Positions 10,010 to 22,330 of a DNA stretch of 64,000 nt are shown in pieces; position 1 is the first letter of the stretch; each line of letters begins with the position of its first letter. A model generated the notes under the pieces. That model saw only the letters and a list, made by a program, of their open reading frames with translations. It had not been told where the DNA came from and did not search any database. Position numbers and translations under genes: made by a program. Source of the DNA: Megamerina dolium. Lineage: Eukaryota > Arthropoda > Insecta > Diptera > Megamerinidae. The stretch is taken from NCBI GenBank assembly GCA_963854835.1, contig OY978526.1, positions 66,378,765 through 66,442,764 of the forward strand. Direction: 5' to 3'.

Positions 10010-10019
10010 CGTACAGATA
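10010..10019. repeat. Target-site duplication, 5' side of LINE copy 1
   Basis: CGTACAGATA, identical to 6635-6644. Confidence 0.85.
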
Positions 10020-11150
10020 TATACTATAAAAACCTACAAAACATATTTATACGTATATGGGCCAAGATAATCATAATTGTCTAATGTTTAATTATAATAA
10101 AAGTTAAATATCCTTTTTATATACGAGTTATATGTCTAGCAAAAACGTATTCATATGTACACTTGGCACATATAGAAACAAAACCACATATGTAGTTCAA
10201 CATATACTGTCGGACATATAATTATAGTCTGCTAGACAGTTAGACAGATATGTACACATATAAGAACCAGCAGATATTATCAAAGTATAAGAAATGATGA
10301 TTTCAAATTAGTTCAAAATTAGTCCCAAATGGTTTGTAACACTTTAGAATGGAATCATTCATTCATTTAGATATTATATTTAATAATGTTTGTGATGATT
10401 ATTATTGTTATATTATGGAAATATTATTTTCAATTATCTAACAATGTTGTACTTATATATGTAAATGCCACATAAGTATAAACATATATAGAAATATTTA
10501 ATAAGACTTTAACCACAAAAGTACATACATATGTGCTTTACAATATGTATAATATTAAATTTCAACTTATTACTTCGATACATGTGAAGAAATACTGTTT
10601 TAATTCTTCTTTATATGCTGCTCACTAGATAATTTTCATTATTGTGGTTTATCCAATTTATCGCTTTGATTCTATTTCACATGATCCACAAATGGTCTCC
10701 GTAATTTTCCCCATAAGCTTGAAGAACATATCTCACTCGTTAGTAGTAAGGATCGCATGGTTTCATATGCCGATTGGCTTTAGGATTTGAATGGGCAAAA
10801 AATTTGCAATTGCAACTTTTGAAATGTGCATTTATATTTTACAGCTCCCTCTATCAGAATCTTTTCTCTGAACTATGCTATTTTGAAAAAATAGAATTTT
10901 TGTAATATTGTGTAGTTAAATATGCTTGAGAAAAGGATCCAAATAATTAGAAATGGAGCTCTTCTTCGTCGCTCGTCGTTCTATTTATAGACTTAAGATG
11001 AGTTGTTAATGAGTTAGATAGTCTGATAGTGGTAGGGCAATTCCTAACGGTGGGGCTTCTGTAACATCCCTGTTAAAACCTATTTTTTTATGCTAAACAT
11101 ATACTTTAATTAAGAAGAATGGATAATTGCTTGCTGAACGGGGATTTTTT
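10020..11150. other. AT-rich non-coding stretch, no gene seen
   Basis: Only short chance frames. No recognisable element or microsatellite of note. Confidence 0.6.
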
Positions 11151-11451
11151 AGCACTTATCAGCTCCGAAGGGTCCTTTGCCCGAGCTTCTCTTCCAGTAC
11201 TGTTGTTCGTGCTAAATGTAAGACAGTTTTAGAAGGTAACTATTTATACTAGCCGGTTCCGAACGGCAGAACCCTTGTGACGTCTGAGCATTGTCACAGA
11301 GCTCCTTTTGAAGCTTTTTCATGACAAATTGTTACTGCCGGAAGAATTGTCCATTGCTTGCCGACAGGTGGGCATCATTCGAAAAAAAAAAATATTTTCA
11401 ATATTAAAGTTGTGCTTCAGTTGTGCTAACCCACTGAGCTATGGTACCCAC
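11151..11451 (-). mobile_element. tRNA-derived SINE, copy 2 (variant head)
   Basis: Reverse complement of the SINE body: AGCACTTATC end, GGCCGAGCTTCTCTTCC-like block, GGTTCCGAACGGCAGAAC, then the head. The A-box side (CCACTGAGCTATGGTACCCA) is present. The anticodon and B-box segment is replaced by a shorter GTGCTTCAGTTGTGC stretch, so the tRNA-like promoter is incomplete. A dead copy. Confidence 0.7.
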
Positions 11452-14400
11452 CGATGAATACAATCGAAAAAAAAAATGCTTGTCGTTTTGAGAATTGAGT
11501 TGGTTAGACTAAGAATAAAACTAAGAATTTGTGCATAATTGCCAGCTTAGTTTTCCGGTGCAGTCGGTCAGATGGAATCATAGATTAGAGATATTTAGAC
11601 AATCACTGACAACCTAGCTGCCATAAAATCTTAAACGGGGTGTCAATAAATTCAAAAAGCGCCTTTCTATGGCCTTTTATGAGATACCCGACCACTTTCA
11701 TATCTTCGTATTCAAGTGTCTAACATGAAACAATTGCACCTTGATGATATCTCGCTTAGAACTTATAAAGTTCCTATATATCACAACACTTTCTCCATAA
11801 TGCTAATAACCTCACGAATGGATTTCTGTGGAACTATGGACGTTAATTTCAACTTCATGTGTTACTGATGAAAACTGCAATGTATATTTAATTATGGAAG
11901 GTGAAGCAGCTGTATGAATATCTGAATATTTTACGAATGAGGTAATGTCACAAAATTGTTTAGCAATTCTTCGATATTATTTGATATTAAAAAATTATCG
12001 AACAAAAATGCATACCTTACGATTTCGAAACTATTTCTATATTATTTTAAGATTTCGCTATTAATGCAGTACATTAAAAAATGATTTGACTGACATTTAT
12101 TTCGATTACTTATTGGTAGTTGTTTGATGAATTAAGGTCGAATGAAATTATGTGAAAAAATTGTCTGCTACTTTCGTAAGCAATCTTTTATCGCTGTATT
12201 CAGAGACATATGTATCTTATATCCAGAAAAATTTATGCGATCAATTGTTTGTGGTTTTGAACACCATTCTCCAGTACTTTTTAATGTGCTTAGTTAAAGA
12301 TGAATACCAGCATATGTGTGTATGTATTTAAAGTTGTATGATTATGTCCATTTATGGTTAAAATACTACAAACTTCGTCAAAAAGAATCACAAAAATAAT
12401 CAGCATGATAGTGCTCTTGAAGAAATGAGTGAAAGCATTAACAACGTAAAAGTTGTAAGTGATGAAACAAAAAAGGATTTTCGTTATAACATTAAACAAG
12501 GAGAAAAGCAACTATAGGAAGCTTCTAGTATGTGTAGATAATGACAACTAAAGTTATCAAAAATATGTATTTTTTTATTTATCTACATTTTCCCATACAT
12601 AAATACCTATGCATACGATTGGCTCTTAACCTAAGGAGGTTCCGGGATTTTTTGACGATAACTGGTACAACTAACACTTGGGATTTGTATGGCAATATAA
12701 GGCATGTGTCATAAAAATATGTGTAAATTCGTTTTATGTTAGGAAAAAGACACGATGAACAATAAAAACATATTTTTATATTATATTTTCTAGGTAACAA
12801 TATACCCTATCTTATTTATGATAGATAAGAAAATAAAGATTAGCCATTCAAGGCACGCATACTTGGGATGTGAATATTCTGCTGACACTCCAGTTTTGTG
12901 CCACAATTACATCCAATGAAATCGAGTTTTTCGGTGCTTTTCATCCAATTTTTATTACAGCCAGTACGAAGGTCGAGTTGCAGAGGAAACCGCAATGGCT
13001 GGTTGATCATCTATTGGTAGGCCTGGAGCTGAATTTAATAAATACATAAATGTAATGCTTACATCTACTCCGAATAACGTCATGGCTTGTTTAACGTGTT
13101 GAATACCACGTACAATGGTGTTCGTTGCTCTCTGTCAAATCCATAATAAAACACGTCTTTGGTCGGTCCTTTTGACATGCTCGAATTTGTCATGAATAAA
13201 AAATACAGCCAAGCCCGCCACTTAAACATGTTACAGAACGTGGTGTACACTCCAGCTTCATATGCATATAGTAGTCCAGAATTTGAAACAGCTTCTTCGA
13301 TGGCTTCGATGGCTTCGATGAGTTGACGGCGGAATTGTAATGTTCGATCGAGATGAAAACCACAATTTTTTTTTTGTTTGGTAAGCGCGTTGGTATCCAG
13401 GCTCTGTTTTTGCGCATGTCAATCGCTTTGCCATTAAAATCGTGGCCAATTCAAAAGACGGCGTCTGCATTTGAGCCATTTAGTTTGTAAACACGAATAA
13501 AATCGAACACAAACACATAAGCGGTCTCATTTGGGCTTATTGTGTTAGATCTTGCCGGTTTTATGAAGCCATGGGTTCGTCTCTAACCCGCAAAACAAAA
13601 GTGTTCTACACACGTTTATGTGCAAAATACCTGTACATATCTCGTTGAACCTCTTAGGGTTAAATGTGATATATGAGTATGTACTGTACAAGTATAATTC
13701 TTGTAATGCTAATTAATAAAGCATATTTGGAATTAGCTTTGAATACGTTTGGACAGTGAGTGAGTGAATAGCAAAAGTGATTAATAAAATTTCATATTAA
13801 AATTGAACGTCACTGTAATTCTGGACTTGTATATAATTACATCGTTCTAAAATCATTATGTGGTGATGGTGTTGAGAATAATATGTAATAATATGCAAGT
13901 ATGTATAATTTAATCATCATAATTATTATTACAACATATTACATCATGTAATGTAATGTTGCAAAATATCTATGCCTTAATGAGCTGAGGTATTAAACTG
14001 TAAAATATGTAAATATAGAAATAATTAGAGATTGAATAAATCAATTGGATTATATGTGCATATTTTGAATTTTTAGGGAGAGGAAAATATGTCATGAAAT
14101 ATTCATAGCTTAAGTGGTTCAAAAAGTAGGGCAGACAAAATACATATATCCGAATGCATTGTCTTTGAATTTTACAATATACATTATTTCTAAGTTAAAA
14201 ATTTGTGTTCCATCATCCCATAAGTGCGTGGTTTGAATTTGATTTAGTCGATTCTTAAAGTAGTTTATTAATCAATATATATACTGGTATATATTAAATG
14301 AAATATGACGAATTATTGAACAGATTACATTTGCGACTTTGTATGGGGAAATTCGGGACAATTTTTTTTACAGATTATTATACACTAAAGTAATAAATAA

Positions 14401-15430
14401 TAATTCGCAGTGGGAGTGGAATAATTTCAATTTATATTTAATATTTTTATGAAAAAATTGCATTTATTTTCATAATAAAAATATTAAATAAGTACCATAG
14501 AAAACTATCACACTTCTTCTGTGATTTATGGTAGTACTTATAAATAACAGACAGTATGTGTAAATAAAATTTATGATATATGTAGTACAATATTAAGAAA
14601 TTCATTTTTAAATCAGAAAGCAGGAAGAATGCACTACTGCAAGAAAATGCGGAAATTTATTTTGCTAAGAACTGCATACATCCTATTTATTTACAGTGTT
14701 AATATACGAATATTTATGTATCAACGTACTTATATAGTCTGAGCTATGAGCTAATAAATTTGTATGTATTTTCAATTTGCAATAAATAACATTTCATCAA
14801 TATTTATTTGATTATATTCTTGTATATGCTGTGTACATATATGCATACGTAGATATATATAATGAATCTTGACTTTATGATGCTGGTGTAAGTATATAAG
14901 GATGTATGTTTTTTATGACCGTATACAGTATAAGTTCCATACTATTTATATACGTACATTTACGCCTGTGGTTCAAATGTTTTCGGACTAGTACTTTGTA
15001 GGCTTAATTGCTGTATATTCAAATAATGAGGTTACAATACACAAATATTAATATGAGTGAGTAATCCTATATTAAAAAAAAAAAAAAAAAATTAATATTG
15101 TCTATTGGACTTACACTGGAGATGAGATGAGGCTCCAACCTTAACAATTCTTTTTATTTGGCATTATATCGTGAATCTTAACTCTCAAACCAAATTTCAT
15201 AAATATAGCTTACATAGTTCCCGATTCTATGTACTATATGATGACGGATTTGACAGAAATTAGTCACAGAAATTTTAGCTATTATTTTATATATGCATAT
15301 ACTCAAAGAACAATTTTTCACGTCCGTAATATCATGTCTGCTATTATACTTTATATTTATTAAATAAAAGAAGATAAGTATATTTTGTAATTAAATTCTT
15401 TTAATTAATTTGGCTATTACTTTTGTTTTA
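11452..15430. other. AT-rich non-coding stretch, no gene called
   Basis: Mostly featureless AT-rich DNA with poly-A/T runs (for example 15075-15091). Minus-strand frames at 12850-13480 look faintly protein-like (KKKIVVFISIEHYNSAVN) but cannot be assigned. A GATGGCTTC trinucleotide-phase repeat lies at 13300-13320. Confidence 0.5.
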
Positions 15431-15507
15431 ATGTGGCTACGAAATGTCCTTTGGCCGAGCTTTTCTTCCAATACTGCGTGCTAAATTTTAGACAGTTTTA
15501 GAAGGAA
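15431..15507 (-). mobile_element. tRNA-derived SINE, copy 3, 3' part (split by LINE copy 2)
   Basis: Contains the minus-strand SINE 3' body (CTTTGGCCGAGCTTTTCTTCC, then AGACAGTTTTAGAAGG). It stops at the LINE target-site duplication TTTAGAAGGAA (15497-15507) and resumes at 16875. Confidence 0.75.
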
Positions 15508-15510
15508 GTG

Positions 15511-16809
15511 TTCTCTGTCCCGTACATAAAAAGGAGACCCCACAATCTGCGCCAACTACCACGGAATAAGTCTCCTGAGCATCGCATACAAGGTCCTATC
15601 AAGCGTATTGTGTGAAAGATTGAAGCCCATGCTTAACAAACTGATTGGACCTTACCAGTGTAGCTTCAGACCTGGTAAATCTAGCATCGACCAAATTTTC
15701 ACACTGCGCCAAATCCTGGAGAAGACCCAAGAAAAACAGATCGACACACACCACCTATTTGTTCATTATAAAGCCGCTTTCGACAGTCCGGTAAAGGATT
15801 ACCTCTATGCAACAATGTCTGAGTTCGGTATTCCTGCAAAGCTCATTCGACTCTATAGATTGACACTGCATAACTCCCGTTGTGCAGTGAAAATTGGGAT
15901 GGACCTCTCCACACCGTTTAATACCGAACGGGGTTTCAGACAAGGTGATACGTTATCGTGCGACTTCTTCAATCTTATTATGGAGAAAATAATACGAGCT
16001 GCTGATCTACGACATAATGGCACTATCTTCAACAAAAGTGTCATGCTGTTAGCGTATGCCGACGATATTGACATAATCGGCATGAACACGCGAGCAGTCA
16101 GTGCAGCATTCTCAGAGTTGGAAAGAGAGTCGCGTCGGATGGGTCTCACGGTGAACGAGGGCAAGACGAAGTATCTAGTGTCAACAAACAAAGAGTCCCG
16201 GCGTCTTGGACAGCACGTCACTGTTGACAACGACGCTTTTGAAGTAGTAAGGGACTTTGTCTATCTTGGAACTAGCATTAACAGCAGTAATGACGTCAGC
16301 TTGGGGATGATGCGTAGGATAACTCTTGCTAACAGGTGTTACTTTGGGCTAAGTAAGCAATTGAGAAGTCGAGCCCTCTCTCGAAGAACGAAAACTACAC
16401 TCTACAAGTCTCTCATCATGCCTGTCCTAACATATGGCGCTGAATCCTGGACAATTTCCACCTCGGATGAGCGAATGCTTGGAGTTTTCGAGAGAAAAGT
16501 CCTACGGAAGACTTATTCTTCCGTACCTTATTCGGCGAGTACCGAATAAGGTACATCCATGAGCTGTATGAGCTGTATGCCGATATTGACATAGTAAAGC
16601 GCATCAAAATCCAGCGGCTGCGCTGGCTAGGTCATGTCGAGCGAATGGAAGAACACGCTCCAGCTTAGAAGGTGTTATATTCGGAACCCGATGGAGGACG
16701 ACGCAGAAGAGGAAGACCTAACCTCCGGTGGAAAGACCAAGTACTGGAGAACCTGACGGAGCTTGGAATTTCTAACTGGCGCCAGCTAGCGAAGAACAGA
16801 GATGGCTGC
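15511..16809 (+). pseudogene. LINE reverse transcriptase fragment, frameshifted
   Basis: Covers the reverse transcriptase and C-terminal region of the LINE ORF. One A is missing near 15536 relative to copy 1, which puts the first codons out of frame; a long frame then runs 15608-16549. It keeps the active-site YADD (LLAYADDIDII near 16045-16077). The motif-A aspartate is replaced by histidine: FVHYKAAFD at about 15760-15783, against FVDYKAAFD in copy 1. Near 16507-16535 a replaced segment shifts the frame and creates a hairpin. A TAG at about 16667 follows (PA*KVLYSEP). No functional product is expected. Confidence 0.85.
16523..16554. repeat. 13-bp perfect inverted repeat inside LINE copy 2
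   Basis: GTACCTTATTCGG (16523-16535), loop CGAGTA, CCGAATAAGGTAC (16542-16554). The right arm is normal LINE sequence shared with copy 1. The left arm replaces different LINE sequence. Confidence 0.85.
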
Positions 16810-16874
16810 CTAAATCGATACTCGGTTGTTATGGCCACATAAGTATGTAAGTAAGTAAGTAAGTTTAGAAGGAA

Positions 16875-17037
16875 CATACTTATTCTGAATTGATTTTTCT
16901 GAGCTTTGCCACAAATCTATTTTACAAAGCAGCATTACTATGGCAAATTGTTAGTACCGGAAGAATTGCTAATTGCCTTCCGATAGTTGGGCACCGTACG
17001 AAAGAAAAATCTCTTCAATATTAAAGTTGTGCTTCAG
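16875..17037 (-). mobile_element. tRNA-derived SINE, copy 3, 5' part
   Basis: Continuation of the SINE interrupted by LINE copy 2 (GCATTACTATGGCAAATTG, AGAATTGCTAATTGCC, ATTAAAGTTGTGCTTCAG). It ends before the tRNA-like head, as in the variant at 11151-11451. Confidence 0.7.
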
Positions 17038-17804
17038 CGAAAAAGTTTTTAGTGGTGATTGTTTATCCCATACCCATTCAGGCAGACATAGAAGATCAAG
17101 ATCTCCGCGGTCGCCTGAAGAGAAGACTGAGAGAAGAAGAAAATTATAAAAGAGCCCGTGACGCTATTGCAAATAACTTCAAAGTCTCTATAAGAACGTT
17201 AGAAGAAGACTTGGTCATATCTGCCGTAACTATTTTCCGATTTTTTGTCGAAATTATGGACTATCGCAAGTTCTGTGGCCGATTCAACATTAAAAAAAAA
17301 ATCTTACGAAGGTCAACCGTATATCATCAATAACATCGTTACGTATATAACGTTATTTAGTGAGCACTGAATCCGAAAACTTTTCAAGCACACTACATAT
17401 AGTACAAATATGTTTTTATATGTATATGTATATTCACTCATACATGCTCATATACATACACAAACATATCTGGAAATTATTCAAATTTAAATTCCTTTTA
17501 TCTAAATTCTCTTAAGAAAGTGCATCCTGATGATGGAGGTGCCTGTAGAATCCTTGCGCGAGTATCTACCTAAATATGTTTTTAAGAACTTGGCTTATTT
17601 TCGCATTTTTGTCATAAAAATCTACTTTATTTATATTCCTTACAACAACAGCAATATGTACAATACGAGTTGATATCTATTTAATAATAAAATATAGCAT
17701 TGCTCAAAAACCTGAGCTTTCATTGATTGTCTCCTGATTGATATTTTTACGCTATTGTCTTGAACAATTTCAACTCTTAATACGCTGCATAAGTGCTCGT
17801 ATAT
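17038..17804. other. Non-coding stretch, no gene called
   Basis: A 93-codon plus-strand frame at 17052-17333 has a charged stretch (RGRLKRRLREEENYKRAR) resembling fragments of mobile-element proteins, but no family could be named. The rest is AT-rich. Confidence 0.4.
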
Positions 17805-18545
17805 GCAAGGTATATTTATTTCGGTCAGATGTTTGTAACCACTTGAAGGAATCTCCGGATATATAGAAAATTATATATATATGTATTTGTGATCAGCGTC
17901 GCTTAAATTTTCATCCATCTGTCTGTCACCTGGCTGGTTCGCACGATAACTTGGGCGAATATTGAGCAATTCTGATGAAATTTGGCATAAGTAATCTATG
18001 GTCCAAGGGTACGAGACAACAATGTTTATCACGTAGAATTATATTATACTGTTGCATAATCTCACCAGGAATAAGTGAGCCACACCTGCTGTTGATAGTA
18101 GGTCTCATAAATAGTACCTAAATTAAAAAAAAATTTAAACCGCTGTAACATCGTCAATCATCTGCCATAAGAGAACCATATTCAACACTTAGATTAAGAT
18201 TATAGTTAGAAATCGGTTCGCAGTAAGATCAGAAGCTTGGATTATTATCGTGGTCGAAAATAATGTGGTGAAAGTAGCACTGTCTATTAATAGGGCTATT
18301 ATACAAAGATGCGAAAATTAAAAAAAACTTAAACCCCTACAACTTACGAAATATTTAGTATAGGACAACAACCTTAAGGTGTGGATTGATATTGCAAAGG
18401 CAGTTAGATTTACGAGAAATAGGCACGTCACGCTCATACTTTATATAGCTCCCATACAACGCCTCGGAATTATCAGTAAATTCGATATAAGCTAGAGTAA
18501 CTATGTTAATATCCATACCCGTACTAGTTTTATATGTAGCCCCAT
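17805..18545 (+). mobile_element. DINE-like element, decayed partial copy E
   Basis: The 5' blocks are recognisable: TTCGGTCAGATGTTTG, AAGGAATCTCCGGA, GTGATCAGCGTC and CTGTCACCTGGCTGGTTCGC. The (CCGT)n run has collapsed to CATCTGTCTGTC. Core boxes are eroded (GCCACACCTGC, GTCACGCTCAT) and the 3' hairpin is missing. This is an older copy than A-D. Confidence 0.7.
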
Positions 18546-18602
18546 GGACTTGTTATGACCTTCACCATAACAAACAAACATAAGTACATACGCACAAACG
18601 AG

Positions 18603-19241
18603 AGCGGTCCCAGAACTACCCGACCTAATAAAGCATCCAGAACAAATTTGGGAAAATTTTTCTATATTTCTCAACATAATCTCCTTTTAGCTTTATACGC
18701 TTTTCCCGGCGATATTCTATAGCTTCGATACCCTGTGTATAGTATGAACTGCCTAGCTCATTGAAATAGCCATTTACCGCAGACTCCACCTCTTCATTGT
18801 TTGCAAATCTTCTACCACTTTTTCAAATTTGGAAATAGAAAACAATCCAAAAGAGCTAAATCTGGCGAATAAGGTGCGTGCTGAAGCCAGTCGTGTTTTA
18901 ACTCATTGATTTTAGGCATCGCAATAGCGGATGTGTGAACTGGTGCCTTGATGAAACAACACTTTCTTTTTCGTCAAATGCGGCCTTTTTTCTTTAATTT
19001 CATCATTCAAACGCTGCAACAAATTAGCATAATACTCACTGTTGATTGTTGTCCTTTTTGAAGATAATCAATAAAAATTATCCCACATACATCCCAAAAA
19101 AACAGTGGTCATAACCATGCCTGCAGATGGAACTGTCTTCACCTTCTTTGGACATGACAAGTTGCCACTTTTCACAAAAGTAATTTTTTTCCAACTACTG
19201 CCACCATCTATATGTCAGGTCGGGTAGTTCTAGGGGTACCT
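18603..19241 (-). mobile_element. Internally deleted mariner-like element
   Basis: The left end GGTCCCAGAACTACCCGACC is matched on the right by GGTCGGGTAGTTCTAGGGG TACC in inverted orientation. Mariner transposase remnants lie inside on the minus strand. At about 640 bp it is half the normal 1.3 kb, and the 5' half of the gene is gone. Confidence 0.75.
18640..19130 (-). pseudogene. Mariner transposase C-terminal half, broken
   Basis: On the minus strand the line reads LNDEIKEKRPHLTKKKVLFHQ, then HAPYSPDLALLDCFLF and ending GIEAIEYR...KRIKLKGDYVEK, the usual ending of a mariner transposase. The second catalytic aspartate (expected in HQDNAP) is lost through a deletion of about 5 bp that leaves HQGTSSH and shifts the frame. 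The third aspartate (LALLDCF) is still present. Not functional. Confidence 0.75.
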
Positions 19242-21479
19242 GCTACTAACAATAAAAGGTAAATATGTAAAAGCGTATGAGTGTGATTACATTGTTCATG
19301 TTCCTGAGTGTGTTTGTATCAAATAGAAATTGAAATTAAAATTGAAAAATGAAAATCTAAGCTTACAAAAAAAAAAAATGGAAAAAAAAACTTAAAACCA
19401 AAAAATTACTAAAAAGTAGAAAGGGAAAAGGATAAAGTATTAAGACCTTCTAGTGGACGAAACGCTGAAAAAATAATACCAACAAAATAACTCAAAAAAA
19501 AAAAATCTTTGAGGTAACAAACCGATCTACTATCGCTAAACAATGCAATACGTTAGCATTTCATTTCATTTTTCATTCAATTTCGAATTCTTTTTGTTTT
19601 TATGTGTGGAAGGTGCTCTTTTTCGGGAGGTAATATTTTCACACTCTTGTCATCGTTGTATAGGTGCATAGGTGTGTTTTTTTAATGGTCACATACATCA
19701 GATATATCCTAAAAATTATTAACATTTTCAAAATATGATTTTACCTATATGCATTAGGTTTTTCTGCAAGCAATAGAATAGGTTTTCGAAAAAAAAGAAC
19801 ACGTTTGGAAAAAGTGTGGGTTACAATTTCGTAGTCTTCCATAAAAAAAATTATGTTAATAATTGAAAAATTGAGAAAATTATTTTCGGTAATTTTTGGT
19901 AGACGATTTCGAAAATTCGGAGAAATATTGGGACTATCGATTAATTTCAAAGGACTTTTTTTTTGCAAAAATATCCCTTTTCTTCAACAACAAAATGAAT
20001 GAAGACATTATTCAAAGTATGGGCTATCGTTAGTTACGACTTTTTCCTATATTAGTGGCAGCATATGGATTCCGTCCCAAAGAACTGCTCAATGAATCAA
20101 GCTAGTTTCGGATACCCTGTACTGAAGTGAAGCATATTTTGCATAGCATCTTTAAATCAACTAAGGCGGCGTAGAAAAATAAAAGTCTTGTCACCCAAAC
20201 AAGAATTCTATATGTATTTGTGGTCGTTAAATTAAACTACCAGTTTGGAGTGACTTAGTTAGGTTGCAGTTCGTGTTGAACCCCAACAAAATAATGAAAG
20301 ATATAACATCCATAAAAATATCCACAATCGTCGTTAGAGGGGTTAAATTCATGACCGAGTCCCATGAATTATTTTCTTCTCAACATTAAAAATAAAAATA
20401 ATCTCCTATACCCACCCCTTTTAGTACCACGGATTTCTCCTGGACACAATTACTGCTGAAATTGATGTATTTTATCAATATATTGATTTTTTTACTGAAA
20501 TTGATGTTTTATTATTGTAAAAGAACATAAATCTTATAGTGCAATCCACTTAATTGTCGATGCAAAATAAATTCGAGCTACATCTTTCATAAAATTTCTT
20601 CTCCCAAAAAAAAAAAAAAATGAGTCAACCTAATGTATAGAACATATATACAATATGCATTATCATGGAAATATGTTTGTTCCGATTTCGCTTCTAATAG
20701 TCTGTTTGAATATTCGGTTTGGTATCTGGTTGCTCGGTTTGGATGATTGAATATTTCATGCATATATGTACACATTGTAGGGACATGATGTGTGTAAGGG
20801 TATATGGATTTTTGGGTCAATAGAATTTTTGAATTTTAGATTCGAAAAAATAACAACAACAGATAAGAGTATTCGTTTTTTTTTCTACTTTCTGAAATAT
20901 AACGCGATGTATTGACTTGCATCGAAAACGCTCGCTTGATGAATAGATGGTTGTATGTTGTTGGAGTCCATATGTCAATATTGATCATAATATGTATCTG
21001 CATGTAGATAGGCATGCTTAGGTATGTACTTTATTGGTATTTACCTACCTACCGATATATGTATGTATGTAAATGTAGTTGTAATCGTTATTGTTTTGTG
21101 TATTACTGCAATAATTAGAGACCAACGAATCAATCCTAACCACAACGTAGTCGAGTTGTTAAATGCAATTTGAATTATTCATAAAATATCTTTGATTTGA
21201 AAGTGCAACACACTGCTGATTGTTTTTATTTGCTTTCTTCTTGCATTCACGGTGTTTGGAAAATTTCAATTTGTGATTGAAGTGATTCTCCTTTCTATTG
21301 TTCTACTGCTGGTTGATTTCGCACATATTATCTGAACTTATTTGGGTCTTTGGAACCTATGATTGATGGAAAGAGTTCTTCCGAACGTCTTGCATATCTC
21401 TGTATATTCAGTATGTGCATAAGCGAACTATGCGGCAAAAATTATTCACTTTTGAACCTTGCTTTGTTAAGGTTTCCAT
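19242..21479. other. AT-rich non-coding stretch, no gene seen
   Basis: Poly-A runs near 19369-19390, 19493-19505 and 20607-20621. Otherwise featureless, with short chance frames only. Confidence 0.6.
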
Positions 21480-21893
21480 AAGGAAACATATATTTGGTTT
21501 ATTTAGGAGTTTTATTAATTAATTTTGTATGGCAGCCGCTTGAAATGGTGGATAAATTCTACCGCTTTAGAGGGTGCTTCTTAGTGGTAGGAGGCAATGT
21601 CATAAACATTATCCATTTTATAGCAGAGCCATGCTAAGGGGTGGAGTTTGGATGTATGTTTTTCTAAGGGAATATTGGGTTAAAAACATTACTGGCAGTT
21701 GGCTTTTCATTTCATTCCTCTTGAATAATCATGTGATTATTTATCGATTTTTAGCTCTGTTTGCATTCGCTTTATATGACAGCTCCCGTAAGTATTGGAG
21801 ATATGGACGAGGTATCTTCTAAATGCCATTCCTGGGTAGCTATGGAGTTATATGTCAATTTGCAAGTCATTTTCATTTATTTTGTATGACAAC
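21480..21893 (-). repeat. Degenerate dispersed repeat (family Y), reverse orientation
   Basis: Contains TTTTGTATGGCAGC, CATTCCTGGGTAGCTATGG and TTTTGTATGACAACTCCCTTAGG. These are reverse complements of blocks seen at 47.3, 54.6-55.3 and 60.5-61.2 kb (GCCCAGGAATC, CTCTTAAGGGG). It continues at 22270-22330 beyond the inserted SINE. Confidence 0.45.
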
Positions 21894-21907
21894 TCCCTTA
21901 GGGAGTT

Positions 21908-22269
21908 GGGTGCCGTAGCTCAGTGGTTAGTGTGTTCGCCTTCTGATCTGTAGGTCGTGGTTCAATACCCGGCTGATGCATAACAAATTTAATATCGAAA
22001 AGATTTTTCTTTCGAACGGTACCCACCTGTCGGCAAGTAATTGGCAATTCTTCCGACAGTAACAACTTGCCATGAAAAAGCTTCTAAAAAGAACTCTGTG
22101 ACAAAGCTCAGAAAAAGTGATGTTACAAGTGTTCTGCCGTTCGGAACCGGCTAAAATAAGTAGGTTCATTCTAATACTGTAAAAAATTTAAGACGCACAA
22201 CAGTAATGGAAGAGAAGCTCGGCCAATGAGCCCTTTGGGGCTTTAAGTGCCACATACATACATACATAA
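21908..22269 (+). mobile_element. tRNA-derived SINE, copy 4
   Basis: Complete copy: head with A box TAGCTCAGTGG and B box GGTTCAATACC, shared body, ending TGCCACATACATACATACATA, which is a (CATA)n tail. The flanks TCCCTTAGGGAGTT (21894-21907) and TCCCTTAGGGGGTT (22270-22283) match at 13 of 14 bases, a clear target-site duplication inside a family Y repeat. Confidence 0.85.
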
Positions 22270-22330
22270 TCCCTTAGGGGGTTTTCTGATTTCTTTGCCA
22301 AAAAGAAGGCTAATTTTATATAAACCTCAA

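Larger units (their letters stand above)
15508..16863 (+). mobile_element. 5'-truncated RTE-like LINE, copy 2
   Basis: The same element as the 6.6-10.0 kb LINE, in the opposite orientation. It starts in the reverse transcriptase (TGTTCTCTGTCCCGTACAT) and ends in (TAAG)n-type repeats. TTTAGAAGGAA occurs at both ends (15497-15507 and 16864-16874), an 11-bp target-site duplication. 5' truncation during target-primed reverse transcription is the usual fate of such insertions. Confidence 0.85.

Noticed and set aside
12850..13480. piggyBac-like transposase fragment on the minus strand
   Set aside because: A few words (VVFISIEHYNSAVN, ILDYY) loosely recall piggyBac, but there is no DDD motif, zinc finger or TTAA-flanked end. 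A protein search of 12850-13480 would decide.
17052..17333. 93-codon plus-strand ORF with a basic stretch
   Set aside because: No family recognised, no splice or promoter context, and it begins directly at a decayed SINE. Probably chance or an unidentified element fragment.
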